Assembly: GCA_003640385.1 (NCBI GenBank)
Contig: RCAB01000113.1
Span: 62,001-126,000 of the forward strand
Source: Setaria digitata
Taxonomy: Eukaryota; Nematoda; Chromadorea; Rhabditida; Setariidae
Length of the DNA stretch: 64,000 nt
Direction: 5' to 3'
The first letter of the stretch is position 1; each line of letters starts with the position of its first letter. The notes under the pieces are model-generated. The model searched no databases. It worked only from the letters and a program-made list of their open reading frames with translations, and had not been told where the DNA came from. Made by a program: the position numbers and the translations under genes. Below, piece after piece: positions 12,460-22,612 of the stretch.

Positions 12460-15067
12460 ATGGTGACGAAGTTATGGAAATATCCATTGATTAAAACATG
12501 TATTGCTGGTGCAGTTGGGTACTTGACATTTGGTATAGTGGATTCACTTGATTCAACTCCTATTCTGGATAAAAGTGAGAAATGGTATTGGTTAAGTTAA
12601 CTTTATTTCTTATTTCTGTTATTTTTTGCTAAAATTTCCTCGCATACTTACTTAGGAGGAAATTTCGATCAGATTTCTACGAATATTATTTCAAAATTGC
12701 TGGCTTTGTTGGTAAACGACAATATATTGAAGAACCGTATCGACAGAATGTTCCAAGTGGATCTTATTTGAGGTAAAGATTAATCTCAAAAGTTAGAAAG
12801 GTGATTTTTAGCTTACAAATTAATTTGTTCACAGCTAAAAAAAATATCCTACTGACTTAGCATATTGAACGAACTCAGTGTACTGTGATTCGTGAAGGAA
12901 TAATAGAACTACGACTGATAAGCTTTGTTTGAAGCGTTTGAAAAAAACAGTTCATATTTTTGTTAATTTTTGGATGTGCTCTTGATTCATTGGAAAAGGC
13001 TCATCGAATCATCAGTTTCGATAGTGATGATAGGTTACGGAAGAGAATATTGCGTAAGGTTCGTTTTTTATTTCCTTCTTTTTTCTGCAGCTTTATGCCT
13101 TTCAAGTTTTGTTCTTTATTCAGAGAGATGGAATAAAGAGTTCGGAACTACCTTGATTCATTTTTTGAATTTATTTATATTTCCTTTCCGAAGTCAGCCA
13201 GTATTATTTTAGCAAGGGAATTTTATATTACCACTTTATTGGCTGCAGGTGAATTGTGGAAAGGTCAGAAACAGGAGAAATAATCTAGAATAATCTGTGC
13301 AAGATATATACAATTGTGTATGTTGTCATATGCAAGGATCTAATTATGTTATAAATTAAGGCCCATCGATATGCAATTAAAGCAGCTACTATAGAGAAGG
13401 ATGAAGATCTACGTGCTGATACCTACAAATGGTATTGGTGGGATGTTTTCTTTTTTTTCATTAAAACGATAAATATTGTGTAATAATGTATCAGTTTGCA
13501 ATCTTTCAAAATGTTCAGTCAAAATGCCCCGAAGTACAGGCATGGTCTTATTATTCTAAAAAGATCGAAATATGGAAACAAAGAAAAGCGCCTGCTGAAG
13601 GCAATCAGTGAACTCGAAAAAGCATTAGTTGTTGACAGTACCGATCCACAAATTTGGTATTATATAGGTGAAGTCTGATATTACTTATATGACTGCGTTA
13701 TCTGCTTTAACTTGCTAATTTTTAATTGAAAAACTGTCATTTTTTTTTTAAAGTAAATACGTTCATGGAAGTTTCTTCACTATATTGTTTTAAATTCATA
13801 CAGCTTTATTCAAATCCTAACGACAGCAATAGTAATTTCTTTTTAATTTTCGTTTCAGTGCTACCACATTGAATTTGAATTTACGTTGAGTATTTTGAAT
13901 TGTGCTTTTTAGGTATCGCGAAACATGAACTTGGTGAGCATCAGCAAGCTGTAGATTGTTATCTGCGAGTGAAGAAATTGAAGGTGAATTGAATTCTTGT
14001 AGTTTTCAAATATTTTTCTTGGTGTTTGCAGAAGGCGATTTCAAAAACCGCCGATGTGAGTGACTATTGCCGTAATCGGGAATCCATTTCTTCGCTCTTT
14101 CTTTTTTTTATCCGAAAATTTTGTATAAGGAATTCGAGAAACAATTTTATGCAGAATTCTAAACTTCATCAAACGTGAGCAATTATACTCCATCCTTGTT
14201 AGTGACCGCACGAACTGATATTTAGGACCTTAGCTGAACTATATCGCTTAACTAGAAAAGTATCTATAGAACTGTTTCAACAAATTTTAAGGATTATTTA
14301 GCAAAAAAATGATCTAGTTCATGAGTACTGTTTCGTTACGGTATAAAATCCAGATTATAGCATGCATTCAACGTGCTGGATGATATTGATTTTTCAAATA
14401 ACAGTATTTGCTGTTTTTGAAATACCATTTTTCATTAAGTGGTAGCTGAACTACACAGGCATCTCTAGAACCGTTTCAACAAATTTACATTTGGTAAGAA
14501 ACTTTTCATAATTTAAAACAGAAGTAATTTGCAGCAAACTGATTGTCCCCAAACCGATTATCATCTTGGACTAGCCCTAAAACAGTTGAATACTCCAAAG
14601 TCTCGCGTAGATGCTTGCAGTGCCTTCAAGCAAGTATTAACAAAACATTGTAATTCAGTCGCTGATGCTGTAGTACGCATTAAAGTATTTCCCCTTTCAT
14701 TTATAAATGATAATAATGATTGACACCGAAAGAATTATAATTGCAGATAAGTTCATATTATCAGTTATCAAATTGTTTTAATGAAGTAGTTGTTTAGTCA
14801 GCTTTAGTCAACGGATTTATTTTTAATCTTAATTAGATGATTTATTTTTAATTTGGCAACTTTGATTCGCTATTCAATTGAAAATCACGTTGAACTTATA
14901 AAAAATTTTTTTATAGATTAGTGCTAATTTTTCTCCTAGAAATTGCATTAGCACTAACTTCATGCTGTTAAATGATGTAATGTGAAATGAATCTTTACAT
15001 CAAATTTAATTTTCAGGTACGGCGTGCTGCAATCAGAGAAATTCGTGAGTGTGAAGAACATTTGTGA
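12460..15067 (+). CDS. RMD/RMDN-family TPR protein, divergent copy B
   Basis: Exons 12460-12584, 12656-12772, 13016-13053, 13198-about 13263, 13361-13431, 13519-13667, 13913-13983, 14535-14684 and 15017-15067 (TGA). The N-terminus has a likely membrane segment (TCIAGAVGYLTFGIV, about residues 11-25). The core matches copy A at the same intron positions: a phase-2 intron after ADTYK (ADAHK in A), a phase-1 intron in the Gly after IWYYIG (SWQYLG in A), and phase-0 introns after RVKKLK and VVRIK. TPR-like helices include KRLLKAISELEKALVVD and HELGEHQQAVDCYLRVKK. The junction between 13263 and 13361 does not agree in phase, so one boundary there is wrong or the region carries an error. A strong GTGAGT donor inside the last exon suggests a second C-terminus. 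Function by family is microtubule or organelle-associated; the divergence leaves that uncertain. Confidence 0.75.
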
Positions 15068-15123
15068 TATGTTTTATTCGCAGTGTTGAAGAGCTGACTT
15101 AAATTCTACTTCTAGATTCGTAG

Positions 15124-15341
15124 AAAAACCATTTTTCTTGGTTCCTCCGTCGATAACAAAATTGGCTACAACTCCAAAACAACCAAAATATTGTCGACCT
15201 AAATTAATTCAAAGCAGTATAAATTCATTACAGTTCCATCGATATACTAGAGAAAATTACCATAAGTTTTCCTTCAAACGAAGTGATTTAAAAGGTATTA
15301 AGAATAGATTGGTGCTTGTATCTGTCTCCAAGATGATCTAA
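15124..15341 (+). CDS. Possible alternative last exon of RMD copy B
   Basis: The final exon of copy B contains a consensus donor (GTGAGT at 15045), after the codons for AIREI plus one base. Splicing it to the acceptor ending at 15123 keeps phase and adds about 71 residues, ending at a stop at 15341. The encoded tail is rich in Lys, Arg, Pro and Ser (for example PPSITKLATTPKQPKY). The intron would be 79 bases, a normal nematode size. No transcript evidence is available here, and the frame could also be 3' UTR that is open by chance. Confidence 0.45.
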
Positions 15342-15522
15342 TAGAAATGTTGAAAATAATTCAATATGTTAATTGCACATTACTTATATTATTAAGTAAA
15401 AGCATAATCAAGAAAAATGGCTGCCAGTGATTACCATGTAAATACAATATGATAAGTAAAAGAGAGAAGCGCTGCAATGTTTGAGGACATAACTGCAAAC
15501 AATGGGAGATCCCACTTATGAT

Positions 15523-17250
15523 TCAGGAGTTGGTTATATGCATAATTCTGAACATGAAAATCGGATCCTGAACCGATCGCGATAATGCTGGTTGCAACCG
15601 TGATGATTCCAGCATCTGTTTAGTTCCATCCAACGATTGCCAAGAGAAGGAATTTGGAGATAGTGAACGCTGAAGTGTTTGCATCTGCGATTGCTGAATA
15701 TCTTGTTGATTTGATTGCTGTTGTCTTTGCATATGTTTTGGCTGGTATGAGAGATGTGATGGTATTGAGGCATTTCCGGAACTGGTAGTAACTAGCTCAT
15801 GCACTGACTGCTGGGATACTTGCCGGAGAAGTGGTTCAGATTCGTGCAAAACTAAAGATTCATAAAGATTGGAGAATTGACTAGATGGTGTTTGCTGTAG
15901 AATTTGCTGAGGTGTCTGATCTGTTATTATTTCAGATTTCTGAGGTTGCTGTGGTGGTTCTGTTGACCACTGCTGCAAAAATTGCTCCGTTGATATTTGT
16001 TGCATCAGTTTCTGAATTGGTTGCGTTGGTCGTTGAATTGGTTGTACCAGTTCCCGAATTGGTCGTGACGGTTGACAAACTGATCCTACTATCAGTTTCT
16101 GAAGTACTACTTCTGAAGGTGCTTGTTGTGGTGCAATTAAAGGTTGCTGAACTTGTACGATTACCGGCTGTATTTGCTGAAGCGGTTGTTGTACCGACAA
16201 AATCGGTATTTGATATGCTCGTTGCGACTCCTCTACATAATTTTGCTGCGGGAAATTTGAAAGTTGTTGTGGTAACAAATATTGATTCCTAGATAGCATT
16301 TGCTGCGGTAGTTGAGAGCGTTGCTGTTGAGATAAGCTTGAAAATTGCTGCGATGTTAACATGTACTGCTGATTTACCTCTTGTGGTAATTGGATCAGCA
16401 GATGAGTAGGTTGTTGGTTTTCATACTGAACAGTTTGCACCTGCTGTTGAGGTACCTGTAGTAACGGTGGTTGAAATGTTTGCATACTTGATTTTCGAAT
16501 GATGCATGGAAGTTGATGAGATGATGCATTCGTAGTTGTTTGGAATTGGGGAAACTGCGCAACTGTTGCGGTATATCTTAGATTTGGTCGCTGAAATGTT
16601 TCCCACGGGTATTGTCCAGGTAACTGAGATATCTCGGTCGGTTGCTGTAGATACTGATAGTGTTGCATACAATACTGGTTCTCACTATGATATCTTCGTT
16701 GAGACTGTTGAATCAATTGTTGAGTATTCTGAATTTCCGATTGTTGACAGAATGTTGAAGAAGATTGTAAGACTGCTGCGTGAACTCTCTCTGAAAGCAA
16801 TTCTTCAGTCGTTTGTCGAGATTGTGACATATTTTGTTTTTCAATCTCTTGTGAAACTTGTTCAGCTAATGGCGCTGTGTGCCATTCCCTGAGTTGTTGC
16901 AGTTCTGATTGATAGCATTCTCCTCGAGATGGCTGTGCTTGAAGATAAGATTGACGAAATGTTGCTTGATATGGTTGTTTTTGAAGGTAGGATCTGCGGA
17001 ATGTTCCTTGATGTGTTGATTGTGGTTGTATAAAAGATCCAGAAAATATTTCCTGATATGGTTGCACTTGTGGGTAAGATCCATGGAAAGTTTCCTGATA
17101 TGGTTGTGGTTGCAAAAGAGATCCGTGGAATGTTTCTTGATACAATTGTCCTTGTGCTGAAGATCCGTGGCGTGTTTCTTCAGATGGTCGTTCTTGTTGA
17201 TGAGATTCACAGAATATTTCTCCAAACTGGACCGGTAATTCCTCCCACAT
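15523..17250 (-). CDS. Intronless Gln-rich low-complexity protein (unrecognised)
   Basis: One uninterrupted frame of 575 residues, by far the longest in the window, in a region where every other gene is cut into small exons. Roughly a quarter of residues are Gln, with many Pro, Ser, Thr and Leu. Residues about 29-113 form six 14-15-residue repeats of the type GSYxQxQPYQxTF. Later parts have runs such as QQPLQQIQPVIVQVQQPL. No signal peptide, membrane segment or known domain is visible. An in-frame TAA lies three codons before the ATG, so this ATG is the likely start unless a splice acceptor hides there. Composition suggests a prion-like or scaffold protein, but I do not recognise it. It is convergent with RMD copy B, the ends being about 180 bp apart. 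Confidence 0.7.
   Translation of the reverse strand: MWEELPVQFGEIFCESHQQERPSEETRHGSSAQGQLYQETFHGSLLQPQPYQETFHGSYPQVQPYQEIFSGSFIQPQSTHQGTFRRSYLQKQPYQATFRQSYLQAQPSRGECYQSELQQLREWHTAPLAEQVSQEIEKQNMSQSRQTTEELLSERVHAAVLQSSSTFCQQSEIQNTQQLIQQSQRRYHSENQYCMQHYQYLQQPTEISQLPGQYPWETFQRPNLRYTATVAQFPQFQTTTNASSHQLPCIIRKSSMQTFQPPLLQVPQQQVQTVQYENQQPTHLLIQLPQEVNQQYMLTSQQFSSLSQQQRSQLPQQMLSRNQYLLPQQLSNFPQQNYVEESQRAYQIPILSVQQPLQQIQPVIVQVQQPLIAPQQAPSEVVLQKLIVGSVCQPSRPIRELVQPIQRPTQPIQKLMQQISTEQFLQQWSTEPPQQPQKSEIITDQTPQQILQQTPSSQFSNLYESLVLHESEPLLRQVSQQSVHELVTTSSGNASIPSHLSYQPKHMQRQQQSNQQDIQQSQMQTLQRSLSPNSFSWQSLDGTKQMLESSRLQPALSRSVQDPIFMFRIMHITNS
16912..17166 (-). repeat. Six tandem 42-45-bp coding repeats
   Basis: These repeats encode residues about 29-113 of the Gln-rich protein. 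Each unit contains a Ser-aromatic or Ser-Leu pair, a Gln-x-Gln-Pro-Tyr-Gln core and a Thr-Phe end. The units are diverged from each other, so this is an old expansion kept in frame. Confidence 0.8.
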
Positions 17251-18814
17251 CTCTGATTACTGCTACGTATACTCCGTTTATTCCGTATTATTTTGATCGC
17301 AAATTTTTTTTTTTTCTGTAGATTGCTTTTTTTTTCCTAAAATCTCTTGCTCCCTTTTCTTTCGAAAATCACCTATTTTCCGTAGGATCACTTCGCTTTT
17401 TTTTTTTTTTTTGATCACTGCAGGATCTAAAATGAAAAGACAAATTCAAACATCTAATTTATTTTTTAACATTTTTCCAAGCAATTTCTGATAATCTTTA
17501 CGCAGGTAATTAAACTTCAAAAAAAAAGAAAAAAAAAACAAGGAAATTGTTGAATGATGCTATGTGCCAATTAGAAAGAAAAAAATGATAATGGAATGAA
17601 TTGAATATTATGACAACAGGTTTTTATCAGAAGGAGCAGTCGCAAATAAAAAACGTAACAAAAAAAGGAACGGTAACAAAAAACACCATTGTCACTGGAA
17701 ACCATCTGAGTGACCCTGTTGCATAATAATAACAAAATATCTGAAAAACATTGTCAATATTTTTCCCTCCAATTTTCATAAAATGACCGCCACAGTCAAA
17801 TAACTATCAATATAGTGAACATCATGTAAATAAGCTTTCAATCAATACTGATATGAAACAAAAAGGAAATGTTCCAATTACCAGAGAAATAAGTGTGAAT
17901 TGAACGACAGTAAATGAGTAAGGAAGAAATTTTAGTTTTCCTGGAAAAATTAAAGTCCCCTAAAAAGCTTCAGTTTGTAACAGATTGTTGCTAACTTTCG
18001 CTTCGTTGCAATAAAAATAGTTAGATAGCTAATGTTTCTGTTTATTAAGGTTAGTACTAACTTTACTAATTTTTGAAAATGGTTCAGTAACCATTTCTTT
18101 CTATTTCCCATCGAAAAATTAGTAAAATTGAAGTGTTTGATGCAGTTATTTATTAAATCGATTCAAAAAATATAAAGACGAATTGTCTGGTTACAGCAAA
18201 ACATTAATTTCAAGCAAGAAAAGTCCTCAAACAATATTCGTCCATTTTCTTTCAACTATAATCTTTTTACTAGAAGATATTTCGCTGTGAAACAGAAACG
18301 TGCCAAAAATAAAGATTGCAAATGGTTAAGGCTCAAACTCAAATCAGTCCCTACTTCTTTCGACATCTTTTCATTTTTACGATAAATATCCATTTTCTTT
18401 ATCAGTTGATATATTCTTTAAATGCTTTATTTGCTTCATACTTCTGATATATTTTGTAATCTTATTTCAAGCAGTCAAGGACGAAATTGTGCGAAAGAAA
18501 TATTCTCTAAAAAAGAACATGAAAGAAAATTCGTATTTAGTTTGGATAGGCTTGATAATTGTGCAGAAACAACATTTGTCATTTTCTTCAACTGATGAAG
18601 TATTGCACAGTGAGATGATGCATTTCTGCTCATGAAATAAAAGTCAAAGATTGAAATATCATGGGAGAAAATCTCTAAGGCTCGAACACGACCATTAGTT
18701 GAACTAATGAAGAAATCGGTAATTAAAATGGAATCTACTGTACTAATTAAGGACTGGAAATGAACAAATTGTTGTTGGTACTCCATGCAGTTCATGCTGT
18801 TCCAAAAAATATCA
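17251..18814. other. Gene-poor AT-rich stretch
   Basis: It holds poly-T and poly-A tracts (near 17300, 17400 and 17520) and probably the promoter of the Gln-rich gene. A minus-strand open frame of 116 codons at 18475-18825 has no recognisable domain or splice partner, and the opposite strand is also partly open, so I do not call it. Confidence 0.5.
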
Positions 18815-19188
18815 TTACTGTTCAATTAATTGCTGCAATCTTTGGTGCACTGATTTTAGAGCATTCAGTTTGTTTTTTAGGCACTTATATTGGAATCGCC
18901 ACTGTTTGACCTGACAAATAAGGACGACTTCGATGTTTATATCTATTAATGCAAGCTCTATTATGGCTTAAAAAATTGTCTATCTACAATGCTCTCAATT
19001 TGTTTGTTTATCGTTTCTGCTACTTCCTCATAATATAACAACTCTTCTGAAGTGAACGACTGCTGTTGGCTTAATAACTGCTCACCAATCATAACATCCA
19101 TCTCTTTTTGATATCATATTCGTGGTGGTTTTCCCACAGCTCGATTTGGGTCGTTTTTGTACTTTGCTGCTATCCGTTGTAAATCATG
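18815..19188 (-). pseudogene. Possible decayed gene with helical, coiled-coil-like protein
   Basis: The frame 19188-18961 reads HDLQRIAAKYKNDPNRAVG, then one in-frame TGA (19116-19114), then EMDVMIGEQLLSQQQSF and EELLYYEEVAETINKQ. A phase-0 donor after QIESI joins a good acceptor (TTTGTCAG, exon from 18910) to give VKQWRFQYKCLKNKLNALK and a stop at 18815. Codon use and residue mix look like real protein, with amphipathic helices rich in Gln, Glu and Leu. The single TGA suggests a pseudogene, a sequencing error, or a short intron I cannot place. A further upstream exon may end at a GTGAGT donor near 19217. The family is not recognised. Confidence 0.35.
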
Positions 19189-20012
19189 GTACAGTGATTT
19201 TCACTCACGTCAGTGTTTCAAGTGAAACAAATTCTTCTCGAAAAATTGATTGAAATATAAAGGACTGGAAAATTTCTTTGTTTATCTTGATGCAGTAATT
19301 ATTGTTAGGGCGTCGGTGCTGCAGATATTATGGATTCGTTTGGAAAATATAACTGAAGTAGATGGAATATTCGTTTTTGGTTAGTGGATCAAGTTTCCAA
19401 CTTTAAAGAACTCATCTGAAGGACAGTTTATGAATATAGGTTGAGTTTTTCGAAAGGATTTTAGCGAGTTTTCAACACGTTGAAATTTTCGTTCCTTTCC
19501 ATGAAAATTGCGAAAGTACATATTGTCAATATTGGTTATGATTATTGGAACAATTAATTACACTTACCCAAATGCATCGCTTCAATCTTTACAATGGCCA
19601 CACTAACTGACTGCCAAGTAGAGGCGATAAGGAATAGTTAAGAATTGGTATTTAAATATATCTGTAAATAAGTTTTTTTTTTTTTTAGATTCAGAACAAA
19701 GAATTTGCAGAAATACTAAGTATTGTTAACAATTCGGCTTTTAGGCTTTTGCTCATCCATTCGAATATATTCATCATGTAGAATTAAATTTTATTATTGC
19801 AAGCATATGATAGAGAAATTATGTTTCCTTTGCTTGAGAAAAATTGAGAAAAAATGATAAAACAGCTCCAGTATTAGAATCTAAAATAAGACTAGCTACG
19901 TCTAGGTGACATTGCAATTGTTAGCTTATTACTTAAGTATAATTTTGTCAAGCAATTTTTAGAGCTAAAATACAAGTAGCCATTATTCAGATCAGTTATT
20001 CGAAGCTGCAAC

Positions 20013-20537
20013 CGGCACTGCCAGTAGTGACAGACAGCTTCATTTAAATAATTATGTAATTTTTAATCAGTGAAAGCTTATAGATCATTTAATTACTATT
20101 TCTATCATTTCTTCAATTATGTGACAGCATGTGTGCATTCGAATATAAGACCTTAAATGTTAATTAATTATCTTGAAAACTGATCGAACGATCAGATATA
20201 TTCCGGCAATAATTAAATGATCACAAATTACATAACTCGGCAAATAAATTTTAACCAAATGTATATGCTTGNGTATTTCGGCACTGCCAGTAGTGACAGA
20301 CAGCTTCATTTAAATAATTATGTAATTTTTAATCAGTGAAAGCTTATAGATCATTTAATTACTATTTCTATCATTTCTTCAATTATGTGACAGCATGTGT
20401 GCATTCGAATATAAGACCTTAAATGTTAATTAATTATCTTGAAAACTGATCGAACGATCAGATATATTCCGGCAATAATTAAATGATCACAAATTACATA
20501 ACTCGGCAAATAAATTTTAACCAAATGTATATGCTTG
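20013..20537. repeat. Perfect 259-bp tandem duplication joined by a single N
   Basis: Bases 20013-20271 are repeated at 20279-20537, apparently without mismatch, separated by an N at 20272 and a 7-base linker. Exact identity across an ambiguous base points to two contig ends that overlap but were not merged, rather than to a biological repeat. Confidence 0.85.
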
Positions 20538-21128
20538 ACCAATGTATATGAGCTAAACTTTTTAAAGTAAGTTCAAACTATTGCTTACTAAAGTGCATAA
20601 TTTTTGTTCTTGGCTAATCATCTCTCTCATTGCTAATAAGCAGCAATATTAGGACTGTCATTTACTAATAAGCAATATTTTGAATTTGAATGGTCATTGT
20701 ACTTCAATTAATTTTTTGTTTATGCAATAAGATTTAACAGGCCCATCGATTTCAAATTCCAAAATCAATAATAAATAGAGTTTTCATGGCTCTTGTCATC
20801 GACTTAAAACCTGATGCCAATATCATCATAAATTTTCGTTGAAATGATATGAATGATAATTAAATTGTCTGTAAACCTTTAATGCTTGGAAATCAATAGT
20901 AACACATATAAAACCCCAGTAGTTGATAAGTTATGTCAGTTCACCGCAGAATTAATAAAATGATACGAATGATTATTAAATCATCTGTGGACGCTCCAAA
21001 CAATGGTTACTTTTTTTTAAATACCATATTCGGAGATATATGCCAACTGATAAACTCTTTTTTTTTTTCTTTGAAATTTTAACTGGCAGCACATTTTGCC
21101 GATANCCGCTCTAAGAACAATGGTTATT

Positions 21129-21323
21129 AGCTGTTAGTTAGTTTTCAATAATTTCCAACACATTTCAAGTGTCCTTCATTANCAATATATGGAAAAGTTT
21201 TTAAAAATTTGAACGATTAAATCAATCGTTAATTAAGGACGCAATGCGAGCAATTATTTTCCTTTTTAATTAATGAAGGACACTTGAAATGTGTTGGAAA
21301 TTATTGAAAACTAACTAACAGCT
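21129..21323. repeat. 53-bp inverted repeat with 89-bp loop
   Basis: The left arm 21129-21181 is the reverse complement of 21271-21323. An N stands at 21182, directly after the left arm, and another at 21105. This may be a true hairpin or a mis-joined read copied in reverse. Confidence 0.8.
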
Positions 21324-22284
21324 ATTGTTGTTTATAGCTTTGCTCATGAACTAAATATTACTTCGAGGGGTTCGGATAAATCAACTTCCGTCCAGGGATC
21401 CACCTTAAACTTGCTCTGAAGAAATATGAGGAATTTTTTGGCATGAAATTTTACAAGCTTTCTTGCATCTTTTCACAGAAAATACCAGATCCCTAGTAAG
21501 GACTTGTTGACAGAATAGTCAATCTTTTTTCTGAATTAAAAGGTAAAGTTGTCTAATCTCGTTTATTACACATTTTTTTCTTACTTGTTCTGTTTGTGCT
21601 TTCAAATTTCTTTAAATACTCGCTGCATGCCCATTAGCTTGATACTTATTTCTCGGACCACTTTATCTTATTTTCGTATATACTGAATGTTCATTCGTTT
21701 TCTCGGTTAATATGATAAGTATATTTGCAGGCATTATTAATTTCACTCGTGTTTTTCTTCTTTTGTCCTATTAGTAAGACGAATTTTTTTGACCATATAG
21801 TCTAAATATATTTTTTGTTTGTCCACATTCTCAACAATTTTATCATTGCTAGTTCTTTTTCTTTTCGTTTATTCTGCACATTTTATGATTTAATTATCGC
21901 ATTCTTTCTCAGTCAATTATTAACAAAACATCTATGCACCTCATACATCCTCGTCACATTACTCCTTGTCTGCGCCATCCTATTATCTTTTGTTTTATAG
22001 TTATCGTTAAATTTTAAATTTTCAGTTTAACGACGGTAGCAGCCAATGGTCGGAGCAGAAATTGATAAGAAAAAGGCACGTATTGCTTCATTTCTAAGAA
22101 TAACTTGGAATTTCAGCGAACTGATTTAATGTACAAAGTTGACATTTTTGTGACAGTTTTAGTAACATAATTGATAATAAGTCCTTCTCCTTGAAAGATA
22201 ATTAGATAAAAAAAAGGAAGTGAAACTGTTCTGGAGGAATATTTTCCCGTTTACTTGGAGACACTTTTTAAAATTTCTGCGCAG

Positions 22285-22329
<45 letters not shown>

Positions 22330-22612
22330 GTTATTATTATTATTATTTATTATTATTATTTATTATTATTATTTATTATTATTATTTATTATTATTATTA
22401 TTTATTATTATTATTATTTATTATTATTATTTATTATTATTTATTATTATTATTTATTATTATTATTATTTATTATTATTATTATTTATTATTATTACTT
22501 ATTATTATTATTTATTATTATTTATTATTATTATTTATTATTATTTATTATTACTATTTATTATTATTTATTATTAATATTTATTATTATTATTTATTGT
22601 TATTATTTATTA
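22285..22612. repeat. (ATT)n microsatellite, about 330 bp
   Basis: Almost pure ATT repeats, interrupted at intervals by an extra T (ATTT), so the tract reads as a higher-order ATTATTATTATTT pattern. The long Leu, Ile and Tyr open frames across it are artefacts of the repeat. Confidence 0.95.

Noticed and set aside
12970..13212. Plus-strand open frame of 80 codons in RMD copy B
   Set aside because: It crosses the splice sites at 13016, 13053 and 13198 in the wrong frame and has no RMD motifs.
15885..17321. Plus-strand open frames rich in Val and Leu opposite the Gln-rich gene
   Set aside because: Antisense of CAA/CAG codons reads as TTG/CTG, giving long open Leu/Val frames; the minus-strand frame is longer and continuous with tandem protein repeats.
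18475..18825. 116-codon minus-strand frame
   Set aside because: No domain, no splice partner, and the opposite strand is also partly open, so chance or decay is more likely than a gene.
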